Shown: positions 40,816 through 48,434, counted from the first letter of the stretch. The stretch is 53,913 bases of DNA from a virus (IMGVR_UViG_3300031857_000248:1-53913); one strand, 5' to 3'. Numbers and translations: made by a program. Notes: generated by a model not told the origin, from the sequence alone.

Positions 40816-41430
40816 TTAAAGAATGCGGTCAGCTACGCCTAGCTTAATAACTTCATCGGCTGTCAGCCAAACATCGCTAGGTGATAAAAGTTTGGCTTTA
40901 ACATTACGTGCGGTCATGCCCGTAGCCTCTTGAAGTATACTTAACATTCTTTGATTAGTCAATTCAGCCTCTTTTGTGAATGACTTTAGGTCGTGGTGTT
41001 TTCCTTCGTAGGTGTCAGAATACTGGTGACACATTATGCTACAATTTTTGGAAATTAATCTTTCGCCTTTTTCACCAGAAGCAAAGATTAGAAATGCAGC
41101 CGACATAACAGCACCAACACCAATCGTGCGAATTCTATTCTTGCTTATACGCATCATATCAATTAGACCAAGTGCTTGATACAAATCACCACCTGTGGAA
41201 TTGATATACAACTGTAAAAGTTTTTCTGGTTCATGGTAAGCATTCTCATAAACTAACCATTGTGTAGCTTTGAGAATATTTTCTTCACTTATATCGCCGC
41301 TCAAAAAGAAGATATGATTGTCAAGGAATACATTGTCAAACTTATCTTGGACATTGAAAGGTATGTCTTCAGGTGGTTGACCTAGCCTCTTCCCACTCAT
41401 AGGCCGATTTGATGATGGATGATATATCAT
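40816..41430 (-). CDS. clpP: ClpP-like serine protease (204 aa)
   Basis: The Ser-His-Asp protease fold is clear: LQLYINSTGGDLYQALGLIDMM, in part, GVGAVMSAAFLIFASGEKGERLI, in part, with nucleophile Ser110, and CSIMCHQYSD with His135. Length and C-terminal WLTADEVIKLGVADRIL fit the ClpP family. Phage ClpP may form a complex with host ClpX or ClpA to degrade selected proteins, or act in prohead processing; here a link with the phage tmRNA tag (ending ALAA, a ClpXP substrate) is tempting but unproven. The first 62 bases overlap the 3' end of galE. An internal start (MSGKRL) would reduce the overlap. Confidence 0.88.
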   Translation of the reverse strand: MIYHPSSNRPMSGKRLGQPPEDIPFNVQDKFDNVFLDNHIFFLSGDISEENILKATQWLVYENAYHEPEKLLQLYINSTGGDLYQALGLIDMMRISKNRIRTIGVGAVMSAAFLIFASGEKGERLISKNCSIMCHQYSDTYEGKHHDLKSFTKEAELTNQRMLSILQEATGMTARNVKAKLLSPSDVWLTADEVIKLGVADRIL

Positions 41431-42337
41431 GTTTTGGATTAAAATTCAAAATGGTTTTTGCTTTGGTGATATCAGCGACCAAATGACTTGGATCACCTTT
41501 TCTCCTTGGCACTATATTATATTTTACTTTTTTACTGCTTACTTTTTCAACTGTTTTTATAACATCAAGAACACTATAACCAACTCCTGAACCTAGATTA
41601 AAAACTCCAGATTCACCAGAATTGTCAAGATATTTTACCGCTTCTAGGTGTGCATCAACAACATCACAAACATGGACATAATCTCGGATACATGTTCCAT
41701 CTGGTGTGTCATAGTCATTTCCATACACTTCAACGGTATTTAGATTTTGTAGAATTCTAGGAATTAGATGTGTTTCTGGCTCATGGGATTCACCCATTTC
41801 ACCATCCGGATCAGCGCCAGCAAGATTGAAATATCTGAAAATCACATAATTCAAACCGGAATCTTCAATTGCATATTCACAGGACATTTTACTGTTACTG
41901 TATGGATTGTTACTTGTGGTGCATTCATCTTCTGGTATCTGTATGGCTCCTGCCCAATAAACACCAGCGGTTGAAGAAAAGATGATTTTATTTACACCAT
42001 AATTCTTCATCACATTTAGAACATTAACGGTACCGCCAACATTCACATCCCAAAATTCAGTAGGATACTTTACCGATTCACCAATTTCAATCCGACCAGC
42101 TAGGTGAAATACAACATCTACAAAATGATTTTGGAGAATATTTTCTAAGAGAAATCTATTCCGAACATCGCCACAATAAAATGCATCCACATAAGAATGT
42201 GTTGGACCAATCTTTTTGTCAAGGATGATTACTTTCCATCCTTGTTGCTTTAGTTTTTTACTTAGGTGTGAACCGAGATAACCTGACCCACCGGTAATGA
42301 GCGCGGTTCTATTTGCAATAGCTTGTTCTTTTTCCAT
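41369..42337 (-). CDS. galE: UDP-glucose 4-epimerase-like SDR (322 aa)
   Basis: The NAD-binding motif TGGSGYLG is at residues 15-22, the Ser/Thr of FSSTAGVY near 121-123, and the catalytic pair YSNSK with Tyr146 and Lys150. FRYFNLAGADPDGEMGE, TCIRDYVHVCDVVDAH and NLGSGVGYSVLDVI are typical of GalE. It should interconvert UDP-hexoses such as UDP-glucose and UDP-galactose in the cytoplasm. With the adjoining glycosyltransferase it may help modify host lipopolysaccharide, capsule or phage DNA. Length is near E. coli GalE (338). It overlaps both neighbours: 76 bases with the glycosyltransferase and 62 bases with clpP. Confidence 0.9.
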   Translation of the reverse strand: MEKEQAIANRTALITGGSGYLGSHLSKKLKQQGWKVIILDKKIGPTHSYVDAFYCGDVRNRFLLENILQNHFVDVVFHLAGRIEIGESVKYPTEFWDVNVGGTVNVLNVMKNYGVNKIIFSSTAGVYWAGAIQIPEDECTTSNNPYSNSKMSCEYAIEDSGLNYVIFRYFNLAGADPDGEMGESHEPETHLIPRILQNLNTVEVYGNDYDTPDGTCIRDYVHVCDVVDAHLEAVKYLDNSGESGVFNLGSGVGYSVLDVIKTVEKVSSKKVKYNIVPRRKGDPSHLVADITKAKTILNFNPKHDISSIIKSAYEWEEARSTT

Positions 42338-43026
42338 GGAAAGTTACCATTATATTTTGTTGAATTGATAGCGTTGCCGCTTTCAAAGAAATCTGCTTTC
42401 ACAGAATTTGGATTACCATCTAAGCGATAGCAAAGAGTGTGTGCATTGGTGCAATCGTAATTGGGAAAATGGGTTGATAGTGCTTGATAAAATTGTCTAT
42501 CAGCACCCCACTGCCCATACCATGCATGACCGATGCGAACAGCAATATCACGCTTAATAGCAAAGCTGGAAGTATCAATGTGGTTAACTTTCTCGTCAAA
42601 GAAAACAGGCCACTTTCCAAGGCTTTCGCAATTGTCTTCGCAGAGTAATTTTTCATCTTTATCGTAAATCTTTCTAAGGCTATACGCCCAATCATTTCCC
42701 TTTTGTATCACCTTAACAAGTTTTTCAACGTGACACGGATCAATCCAATTGTCTTCATCAAGGTAAATAATTATATCAGCATTTACCAAAAATGAACATG
42801 CGGCATAAACACGATGGCCGTACCAACCTTTGCCCACATTTTCTTCAATTTTTATTACACGGACTTTTTCAGAACCTTCAATGATTTCATCAACTTCTTT
42901 CCAATACTGAATACCATCCATGAAAACGTAATGCGTCAAATCATCATATGTTTGACGGTCAACGGATTCAATACACTTACTGAGATACTTGGTTCCGATT
43001 GTCGGTGTTATTACCGCTACTTTCAT
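42262..43026 (-). CDS. Family 2 glycosyltransferase (254 aa)
   Basis: The GT-A fold start VAVITPTIGTKYLSKCIESVDRQTY, in part, and the metal-binding YLDEDNWID (DxD-like) are clear GT2 features, followed by FAIKRDIAVRIGHAW and a Trp/Tyr-rich acceptor region. The start at 43026 was chosen because AAGG lies 6 bases before that ATG, while the upstream in-frame ATG at 43032 is too close to it. The donor is probably a UDP-hexose from galE. The target, whether host glycan or phage DNA, cannot be read from the sequence. It overlaps galE and the upstream 71-residue gene. Confidence 0.82.
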   Translation of the reverse strand: MKVAVITPTIGTKYLSKCIESVDRQTYDDLTHYVFMDGIQYWKEVDEIIEGSEKVRVIKIEENVGKGWYGHRVYAACSFLVNADIIIYLDEDNWIDPCHVEKLVKVIQKGNDWAYSLRKIYDKDEKLLCEDNCESLGKWPVFFDEKVNHIDTSSFAIKRDIAVRIGHAWYGQWGADRQFYQALSTHFPNYDCTNAHTLCYRLDGNPNSVKADFFESGNAINSTKYNGNFPWKKNKLLQIEPRSLPVGQVISVHT

Positions 43027-43192
43027 TTTCATCCTTAAAAATCAGCTTGGCACCACCAATCGTGCCAGGCATTTCAATCAAACGTTCATCATCTTTTAAA
43101 TCACGACCAAAAATTGCATCCCACCGATTATCATATTCTTGTTGGGTAATGCTAAATGGTCTTGGCTTACTGCCTTTACCACCATCAGACAT
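42977..43192 (-). CDS. Small conserved phage protein (71 aa)
   Basis: The N-terminus MSDGGKGSKPRPFSITQQEYDNRWDAIFGRD, in part, is a pattern found in short proteins of many unrelated phages. The C-terminus is acidic and Asn-rich (KDENESSGNNTDNRNQVSQ). The function is unknown. It overlaps the glycosyltransferase gene by 50 bases in another frame and follows the 143-residue gene by 1 base, with the ribosome binding site AGGAGA just inside that gene's end. Confidence 0.68.
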   Translation of the reverse strand: MSDGGKGSKPRPFSITQQEYDNRWDAIFGRDLKDDERLIEMPGTIGGAKLIFKDENESSGNNTDNRNQVSQ

Positions 43193-43193
43193 T

Positions 43194-43625
43194 TCAATCT
43201 CCTAAATCAATATCAGGAAAAGCCTCTTTGACTAGTTTTGGGGTAAGGAAAGGAATACGCAAATCTTTCTTCATAGCCCTAACAAGCAAATCAGCCTCAT
43301 CTTTGTGAAGTGCTTCCAATAATGGAACTAACAAATTTAGTTGCTTTTTAGCAGTCAATCCTTGTGCCCTACGTGGATGCCCAGCAATAAATCGGTATAA
43401 TCTAGGTATCTCATTGTGGAGATAGAGAATGTTTAGTCCCTCTGGCTCTTTTGCTGGTTTATATTCTGGAATCTCTACATCAAAAATTACATTCGGATTA
43501 AAAACTGCAACCAAAAACTCTTTGAGATTTTTATCGCCATGTTGTCGCAAAACATTAATTTTATCTGCTCTCTTTTCTGTTTTCTCAAACAAAGCAAAGA
43601 TTTCGTGATACATCAAATCATTCAT
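43194..43625 (-). CDS. Conserved T4-like phage protein of unknown function (143 aa)
   Basis: The sequence MYHEIFALFEKTEKRADKINVLRQHGDKNLKEFLVAVFNPNVIF, in part, then IPRLYRFIAGHPRRAQGLTAKKQLNLLVPLLEALHKDEADLL, in part, and FLTPKLVKEAFPDI are conserved blocks in aquatic T4-like phages. The protein is helical and soluble with no known motif. It often lies near rnh, as it does here, 10 bases downstream. A link with DNA metabolism is inferred from that position only. Confidence 0.72.
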   Translation of the reverse strand: MNDLMYHEIFALFEKTEKRADKINVLRQHGDKNLKEFLVAVFNPNVIFDVEIPEYKPAKEPEGLNILYLHNEIPRLYRFIAGHPRRAQGLTAKKQLNLLVPLLEALHKDEADLLVRAMKKDLRIPFLTPKLVKEAFPDIDLGD

Positions 43626-43634
43626 TTATTTTCC

Positions 43635-44474
43635 TTAAAATTCATCAATTACTTCCAGCAAATTCTTTAGCCGATTCGCAATCATGTAATTCATAAATTG
43701 CTGGCGGGTTGCTGGTTTTGTTTCTATGTATGTATCTATAATGTTTTTTGAGATTGGTCCAGGAATCATAGTCAAATCAATCAACTGTTTGTTCCGCGAC
43801 CAATTCCGCATTTGCGTTTCATTAAATTTACTTGTGCCCGTTTCAGCAACTTCTTCCAGAAACTTCTTGGTCACAGATTTTTGGCGAATGCCATCAATGA
43901 TACAAGTATCAGGTGACAAGATGTTTGGAATACCGTCACCCTTATCGCCAGTAACAATCAACTCATTCAATTGTTTGATTGGATCATTCGTTTGAATAAA
44001 CTTTTTCATTGTTGGTGAATATTGTTTAACATTCGGATAAATTTGCAATTGAACAAAGTCTTTATCGGATGATAAAATCAATACGGCTTCATTCTTGGAA
44101 TATGCCTGTGTCAATACACCAATAATATCATCAGCCTCAGCGCCGTGAATGTCAATCACCTTGTACGGAGAATGGTCTTTCAACTCTTGGCGAATCTTGG
44201 ACATACAATCAAAAATTGCAGTCCAGTCATGCCCAGATGCATCACGATTTTTCTTTCGGTGACCTTTGTATGGCGGGAATATTTCTCTGCGCCAATAGTG
44301 GCGATTATCGCAAGCAATAATCACTTCACCGTACTCTCGGAATTTCTTCACATTAGAACGGATAGTATTGAGAACCATGTGGCGAACCAAAGATTCTTCA
44401 ACTGGTGTTTTTGAGGAACCAATTTGTTCCATCAAGTTAGCAATAACAACTTGGTTGTAGTCAAATATAATCAT
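43635..44474 (-). CDS. rnh: RNase H / 5'-3' exonuclease, FEN family (279 aa)
   Basis: The acidic metal-binding motifs of the FEN family are visible: IIFDYNQ at the N-terminus, VIIACDNRHYWRREIFPPYKGHRK, in part, AEADDIIGVLTQ, LILSSDKDFVQLQ and VTGDKGDGIPN (helix-hairpin-helix region). This corresponds to T4 RNase H, which removes lagging-strand RNA primers. Length is close to T4 (305). An extended -10 (TGC-TATAAT at 44481-44489) lies exactly 6 bases before the ATG and no ribosome binding site is visible, so a leaderless transcript is predicted. Confidence 0.93.
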   Translation of the reverse strand: MIIFDYNQVVIANLMEQIGSSKTPVEESLVRHMVLNTIRSNVKKFREYGEVIIACDNRHYWRREIFPPYKGHRKKNRDASGHDWTAIFDCMSKIRQELKDHSPYKVIDIHGAEADDIIGVLTQAYSKNEAVLILSSDKDFVQLQIYPNVKQYSPTMKKFIQTNDPIKQLNELIVTGDKGDGIPNILSPDTCIIDGIRQKSVTKKFLEEVAETGTSKFNETQMRNWSRNKQLIDLTMIPGPISKNIIDTYIETKPATRQQFMNYMIANRLKNLLEVIDEF

Positions 44475-44480
44475 ATGGTC

Positions 44481-44489
44481 ATTATAGCA
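44481..44489 (-). promoter_or_regulatory. Extended -10 promoter (TGCTATAAT) directly upstream of rnh
   Basis: TATAAT with an upstream TGC is separated from the rnh ATG by 6 bases (GACCAT). The -35 region is not conserved. Transcription should start at the A of the ATG. Confidence 0.5.
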
Positions 44490-44513
44490 TAAGTTTTTAG
44501 AAAAGGTAGGTAA

Positions 44514-45557
44514 TCATAGGACACGCAATAGGACAACATCTTTATTAAGTCTACCAGTCAACAAAGATTCTTTTGTAGCAATACCAGTCAGCACATTACG
44601 CAAAGCTATTTTACCAGCTTTCAATACTTCTGGCAACATTTCGCCTGGCTTTCGTACTGTCTTACTTATAGATTTGGATTCCGTGTAATTTGTGACACAG
44701 GTGCCTTTAACGCTAAATCCACCAGCATCATCGGCATGATACACACCAAGTTTTCTTGTTTTGGTATTGAACACCCATAACTGCATTGCACCAATGATAT
44801 CTTTCGGCTTGATTGATACCAATTTCAAGTCATCAAATTTTTCACAATACTGGACTTTGGATACAAGTTGGTCCGGTGTTTTTGCTTTGCGTTTTCGTGG
44901 CTTACGATTTATTTTAGCCTCACCAGCAATCTTCATCGCATCGGTAATAATTGTGTCGCAATATGCAACCAACTTCTTCAACTGCGGCTTTGTAAAATTG
45001 GAATAGCCCTCACGCACATCCGCGTCTTTTGTGTTTAAAACATCATCAAATTCACTTCGGCGTTTTTTGAAAATATCAACCAATTTATTGGCATGCATTC
45101 CTTTTGCTCGGTCTTGCATAATTGCAAACGGCGATGGCATGGTATTAAATTTACTGGTAACAACTTCATCAATTGCACCTTCAAGGTCGCCGGCAATCTC
45201 CGATATTTTCTCGTTCAATCGGTCTTGAATAGATGGACCTTTATCAACGACAACAACTGGCGCTGGTGTATCATCAACAAAAAATAAATTCTTTTTGATG
45301 TATGCACGACCCTTATCACCAATATCATTCCCGTTCAGCACCAAACGACACAACCATCCAACAGTCAAAATACCATTGGATGTATCAATCTTGCCTTGAA
45401 TTTTATTTTTCTTGACGTATAAATTTATGTAATTTAATGCGTCTTTGGATTCTTTGTTTTGGTGGTACCAATTTAGCGTATGAACTAATTCCAGTTTAGA
45501 CATTGGTTCACTAAATCGCGGTTCATCATCAATCCGAACTCTTGCTGGCTTTGCCAT
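44514..45557 (-). CDS. Conserved phage protein of unknown function (347 aa)
   Basis: Helical N-terminal segment (LVHTLNWYHQNKESKDALNYI), a basic linker (KINRKPRKRKAKTPDQLVSKVQY, in part) and a beta-rich C-terminal third (MQLWVFNTKTRKLGVYHA, SVKGTCVTNYTESKSISKTVR) are visible. The C-terminal region ends RLNKDVVLLRVL. Similar long hypotheticals occur in aquatic T4-like phages near rnh. The basic linker suggests DNA contact. A CAGGAG ribosome binding site precedes the ATG. It overlaps the 3' end of the 100-residue gene upstream. Confidence 0.68.
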   Translation of the reverse strand: MAKPARVRIDDEPRFSEPMSKLELVHTLNWYHQNKESKDALNYINLYVKKNKIQGKIDTSNGILTVGWLCRLVLNGNDIGDKGRAYIKKNLFFVDDTPAPVVVVDKGPSIQDRLNEKISEIAGDLEGAIDEVVTSKFNTMPSPFAIMQDRAKGMHANKLVDIFKKRRSEFDDVLNTKDADVREGYSNFTKPQLKKLVAYCDTIITDAMKIAGEAKINRKPRKRKAKTPDQLVSKVQYCEKFDDLKLVSIKPKDIIGAMQLWVFNTKTRKLGVYHADDAGGFSVKGTCVTNYTESKSISKTVRKPGEMLPEVLKAGKIALRNVLTGIATKESLLTGRLNKDVVLLRVL

Positions 45558-45831
45558 CTTTCAACTCCTGAAAAGAATATTTTCTATAATCTGTCATTAC
45601 AAGAATACCATCTTCGGTTTCTTGGTATGCTTTTGATAATGCTCGGGCTACTTCTATGGCTTCGGATTGTGTTTTAAAAACATGACATTCACCAAAGGCT
45701 TCAACTACTTTATCAGCATTTAAATATCTAGACATATCTGGCATGTAGCCATCAAATAAACTGCCGTAGTCATTCAAAGGAGTAACCCGATAACCATCGC
45801 TTGTTATTAGTATATAAGTCCCTTGAGGCAT
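45529..45831 (-). CDS. Hypothetical protein (100 aa)
   Basis: The start at 45831 (MPQGTYILITSDGYRV) is preferred: the stop of the preceding small gene lies 1 base before it and GGAAGTGAG lies about 10 bases upstream. A GTG at 45846 would add five residues. The product begins with a short beta unit (TYILITSDGYRVTPL) and continues with KTQSEAIEVARALSKAYQET and ILVMTDYRKYSF. No family is recognised. It overlaps the 347-residue gene by 29 bases and belongs to the small operon driven from 45981-46009. Confidence 0.55.
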   Translation of the reverse strand: MPQGTYILITSDGYRVTPLNDYGSLFDGYMPDMSRYLNADKVVEAFGECHVFKTQSEAIEVARALSKAYQETEDGILVMTDYRKYSFQELKDGKASKSSD

Positions 45832-45832
45832 T

Positions 45833-45961
45833 TTAATCAAACTCACTTCCTGGATCCATACCGTAACCGTAGTATTCGGCCATTTTTACAACATCCTCAT
45901 CCGTCATCGGCACGTCAGGAGAATCAACCATCAAAGATTCAAATTCATTTTTCTCAAACAT
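45833..45961 (-). CDS. Small acidic hypothetical protein (42 aa)
   Basis: The frame starts at the ATG complementary to 45959-45961, with AGGAAT upstream, and ends in TAA 1 base before the next start. The product (MFEKNEFESLMVDSPDVPM, then DEDVVKMAEYYGYGMDPGSEFD, in part) is acidic and unknown. It is the first gene after a consensus promoter (45981-46009), which supports its reality. Confidence 0.55.
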   Translation of the reverse strand: MFEKNEFESLMVDSPDVPMTDEDVVKMAEYYGYGMDPGSEFD

Positions 45962-45980
45962 AATAAATTCCTAAAAAACA

Positions 45981-46009
45981 ATTATAACATATCCATCGGC
46001 TGAATGCAA
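45981..46009 (-). promoter_or_regulatory. Sigma70-type promoter
   Basis: TTGCAT (-35) and TATAAT (-10) are spaced by 17 bases on the minus strand. It lies inside the 3' end of the 40-residue frame at 45982-46104 and serves the small genes at 45961-45529. Confidence 0.65.
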
Positions 46010-46104
46010 GCATTTTTTAACCCAGCGGCAAAGATTTTTGCACAGGCAAGAATGTTGAAAATTCCAATAATCTTGCCGTTGTGAATTACGGCATACTTCT
46101 TCAT
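45982..46104 (-). CDS. Small hypothetical protein (40 aa)
   Basis: The ATG at 46104 overlaps the TGA of the 136-residue gene (ATGA), giving coupled translation. The product (MKKYAVIHNGKIIGIFNILA, then CAKIFAAGLKNACIQPMDML) has a short beta hairpin pattern and two Cys. Its last codons coincide with the -10 box of the next promoter. It is small and unrecognised, so its reality rests on the ATGA coupling. Confidence 0.45.
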   Translation of the reverse strand: MKKYAVIHNGKIIGIFNILACAKIFAAGLKNACIQPMDML

Positions 46105-46511
46105 TTTACAATGAAAGGCTTGTTCCAGCTACCGATGTTGATATGTGCATAATATGCGGTATCAAAATAATCGGTTTGGGCATCCGAATTGTCATAGTAA
46201 TCTGCGGAATACATAGCCTTGACAATTTTGGTCATCAACTCTTTGGCTTTGCCAGAATAGTGATCCTGATACCAGTAAGGATTAACCTGTTCGTAACCAG
46301 TTGTATTGGGCTTGAAACCTTTGGACACTTGATAAAAATCTTTACCGCAGGTCTCGTTGGAATTTGCGATAAAGTCAATCGGAGCGGACTTGATTGTGCA
46401 AGTAATGGAAAGACTAGAACATTTCAACGAAAATTTAACGCCAGTGCCTTTCAAAGCCGCATCAAGGTTTGCTTTGATTTTTGCTTTACGCTCTTGATTC
46501 ATATAAGCCAT
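46101..46511 (-). CDS. Conserved phage protein of unknown function (136 aa)
   Basis: The N-terminus MAYMNQERKAKIKANLDAALKGTGVKFSLKC, in part, followed by ITCTIKSAPIDFIANSNET and a Tyr/Asp-rich C-terminal half (YEQVNPYWYQDHY, SADYYDNSDAQTDYFDTAYYAHINIG, in part) is a recurrent pattern in phage and mobile-element proteins that act on or mimic nucleic acid; the exact role is unknown to me. The protein is acidic towards its C-terminus. It has a GGAG ribosome binding site and follows the 90-residue gene in the transcript from 46838-46865. Confidence 0.68.
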   Translation of the reverse strand: MAYMNQERKAKIKANLDAALKGTGVKFSLKCSSLSITCTIKSAPIDFIANSNETCGKDFYQVSKGFKPNTTGYEQVNPYWYQDHYSGKAKELMTKIVKAMYSADYYDNSDAQTDYFDTAYYAHINIGSWNKPFIVK

Positions 46512-46535
46512 TTGGAAACTCCTTTAATAAAATTT

Positions 46536-46808
46536 TTACATTGACCAGTAAGATTCACTGGAGGGAGAACAAAAATACGGTGTGTCGTATCGCTCCTGGA
46601 ATTCTTTACCAGCCATCAGGTTTTTGCGGGTGACATAGGTTTCAAAAACTTCAACAATGAATCCAAGTTCGGACCATTGGTTTGCAACTGAATTAATGTA
46701 ATCTTTGGTCACAGGTGCAAAGTCACGTTTTTCAACCAAGCGGACACCTTCTTTGGTACGCTTGTCAGTCTTGTAAATTTCAAGGGTGTATTCAATCATC
46801 TTGGACAT
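46536..46808 (-). CDS. Hypothetical early-type protein (90 aa)
   Basis: The start at 46808 was chosen because the upstream in-frame extension would cross the promoter at 46838-46865. The leader carries GAAAGAG before AAAATG. The product (MSKMIEYTLEIYKTDKRTKEG, in part, then DFAPVTKDYINSVANQWSELGFIVEVFETYVT, in part) looks like a small alpha/beta protein; no family is recognised. It is expressed from promoter module copy 2. Confidence 0.6.
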   Translation of the reverse strand: MSKMIEYTLEIYKTDKRTKEGVRLVEKRDFAPVTKDYINSVANQWSELGFIVEVFETYVTRKNLMAGKEFQERYDTPYFCSPSSESYWSM

Positions 46809-46837
46809 TTTGGCTCTTTCAATCAATCTATAGGTAT

Positions 46838-46865
46838 AGTATAACAGGAATGGTAGGAATGTCAA
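46838..46865 (-). promoter_or_regulatory. Strong early-type promoter, module copy 2
   Basis: TTGACA and TATACT are spaced by 16 bases. The spacer (TTCCTACCATTCCTGT) is very similar to copy 1 (TTATTGCCAGTCCTGT), and the leader again holds ATAGATTGAT, GAAAGA and AAAATG. Confidence 0.8.
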
Positions 46866-46868
46866 GTA

Positions 46869-47066
46869 TCACAAAAGTATTAAGTCTTCCGTGTCCATGA
46901 GGACACGCTCACGGATATCGCCAAACACAACAATTGGTGTATCTAACACAATAGTATTAGAAACTTTACCGCCGTACTTAACGCGGCTCTCAACAACGAC
47001 ACCAGAGAAAGAATGAGTACCAAGGTACTCACCAGCAACTTTTTGACCTTCTAGAATCCAAGACAT
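46869..47066 (-). CDS. Small beta-rich hypothetical protein (65 aa)
   Basis: The product (MSWILEGQKVAGEYLGTHSFSG, in part, then VVVESRVKYGGKVSNTIVLDTPIVVFG, in part) alternates Val and Gly in the manner of a small beta barrel, ending in DIRERVLMDTEDLILL. No family name is recognised. AAGGAAC precedes the ATG, and promoter module copy 3 (47095-47123) drives it. It ends 3 bases before the -35 box of module copy 2, so the two early transcription units are packed head to tail. Confidence 0.65.
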   Translation of the reverse strand: MSWILEGQKVAGEYLGTHSFSGVVVESRVKYGGKVSNTIVLDTPIVVFGDIRERVLMDTEDLILL

Positions 47067-47094
47067 TTTCGTTCCTTTTTCAATCTATGGATAG

Positions 47095-47123
47095 AGTATA
47101 CGATAAATAGGTAATAATGTCAA
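47095..47123 (-). promoter_or_regulatory. Strong early-type promoter, module copy 3
   Basis: TTGACA and TATACT are spaced by 17 bases. The leader holds CATAGATTGA, AAAAGGAAC and AAAATG, matching the module at 38905 and 46838. Confidence 0.8.
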
Positions 47124-47165
47124 GTCTTTTTTTGTTATGTAGTAAAAAAACAACAATAACAAAAA

Positions 47166-47993
47166 ATGGATCCCCTAACCCTCCTTGCCCTTGCTAATGG
47201 CGCAGTAGCCGCCATAAAGAAAGGATGTCAACTATACAAGGATATCAAAAGTGCCGCCGGTGACGTAAAAGGTGTGCTTGATGATTTGGACAAACAATTC
47301 AACAAGCAACATGAAGGCAAACCTGCTACCAAAGAACAGCGTCAACAATTTGAACAAAAGAAAAAAGAAGTAAGAGCAAATATTGAGAAGGATCCAAATG
47401 ATGTTATGTCCGTCATTGGAGACCAATTGGGAACATTCTTTGATGCTATGGACAAGATTGAAGAATTGTTCTATGAAGAAGAAAAGAAATCTAAAGAGGT
47501 ATACGTTGGTGATGTATCACTAAGCCGTAGAGCATTGCAACGTGTATTGATTCGTTCCAGACTTGAACAGATGGAAGTTGAATTGCGTGAGCAAATGATT
47601 TACCACGTACCAGCAGACCTTAAAGATTTGTGGACACGATTCCAAGAAATGCGTGGACAAATTATTCAGGAACAAAAAGTTGCTAGATTGGTCAAAGAAA
47701 AAGAAGATGCAATCAAAGCGGCTAAACGCAAAAAAAGAATGGAAACTCTTTCAATGGAAATTTCATTGATTGTTGGGGTAATAATGATTTTTGTAATAAT
47801 GGGTGCTTTGTTCACATGGATACATTTTGATAAGAAAAAGAGATGGCCAGAATTGGAACAAAAAACATATCAGCAAGAATTGGAAAAAGAAAGAAAATTG
47901 AGAAACGAAAAAATCATAGAAGCAATCAAATTTATTGATGAAAAAAATCAAGAACAGAACAGAAAACTAATAACACCAAATGAAGAAAAATAA
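47166..47993 (+). CDS. Membrane-anchored coiled-coil protein of unknown function (275 aa)
   Basis: The N-terminus (MDPLTLLALANGAVAAIKKGCQLYKDIKSAAGDVKGVLDDL, in part) is a pattern seen in T4-like phages of aquatic bacteria. The next 150 residues are charged helices. Residues 199-221 (EISLIVGVIMIFVIMGALFTWIH, in part) form one membrane span, followed by a Lys/Glu-rich coiled coil to the end. It may be a structural protein inserted in the host membrane or a scaffold. No clear ribosome binding site precedes the ATG. Two small membrane or secreted genes and the S11 peptidase gene follow in the same direction. Confidence 0.68.
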   Translation: MDPLTLLALANGAVAAIKKGCQLYKDIKSAAGDVKGVLDDLDKQFNKQHEGKPATKEQRQQFEQKKKEVRANIEKDPNDVMSVIGDQLGTFFDAMDKIEELFYEEEKKSKEVYVGDVSLSRRALQRVLIRSRLEQMEVELREQMIYHVPADLKDLWTRFQEMRGQIIQEQKVARLVKEKEDAIKAAKRKKRMETLSMEISLIVGVIMIFVIMGALFTWIHFDKKKRWPELEQKTYQQELEKERKLRNEKIIEAIKFIDEKNQEQNRKLITPNEEK

Positions 47994-48126
47994 GTACACA
48001 TTTTTAGAATGGGTATTTGATAGGGTTGGCTTCGGTAAATTCATTCTCTTTTTTTACGTATTCCTTTTATTGATTGCAACAGGACTAATGAGTTTTGTTT
48101 GGTGGTATACCAAAGACTATAGATGA
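47980..48126 (+). CDS. Small membrane protein (48 aa)
   Basis: The frame starts at an ATG inside the last codons of the upstream gene (AAATGAAGAAAAATAA) and ends in TGA overlapping the ATG of the next gene (ATGA). The product has a basic N-terminus (MKKNKYTFLEWVFDRVGFGK) and one membrane span (FILFFYVFLLLIATGLMSFV) followed by WWYTKDYR. The double overlap strongly suggests it is translated in a coupled series. Function is unknown. Confidence 0.65.
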   Translation: MKKNKYTFLEWVFDRVGFGKFILFFYVFLLLIATGLMSFVWWYTKDYR

Positions 48127-48434
48127 ACAAATACCAAAAAGTTTTAATTGGTGTTGGTACAGCCGTCACCATACTTGCGCCTATGATTCCTGATACCGTG
48201 AATATCAACTTGAATGTGCCAATAACCATTCAAGCACAAATGGCTAAAAAAGAAAAGCCGTATCAAGTGATAACGGCTAAATGTAATTTAACGAATGAAA
48301 AAATTCAAAATGAAATAAAAGTTTGCGAATACACATGTGACAGCCCAAGCAAACAAAGAATTTTTCACACACACTTTTATAAGGGTGCAACATGTTCTAA
48401 GACAATAACAGAACAGATAAAAGAGAATAAATAA
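48123..48434 (+). CDS. Putative exported small protein with four cysteines (103 aa)
   Basis: Residues 5-21 (QKVLIGVGTAVTILAPM) form a hydrophobic segment after a Lys-containing start, which could be a signal anchor. The remainder is soluble and has four Cys (AKCNLTNEK, KVCEYTCDSPS, GATCSKTI), likely two disulfides outside the cytoplasm. It overlaps the small membrane protein gene by 4 bases. It lies just upstream of the S11 peptidase, so an envelope function is plausible. There is no recognised family. Confidence 0.6.
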   Translation: MNKYQKVLIGVGTAVTILAPMIPDTVNINLNVPITIQAQMAKKEKPYQVITAKCNLTNEKIQNEIKVCEYTCDSPSKQRIFHTHFYKGATCSKTITEQIKENK

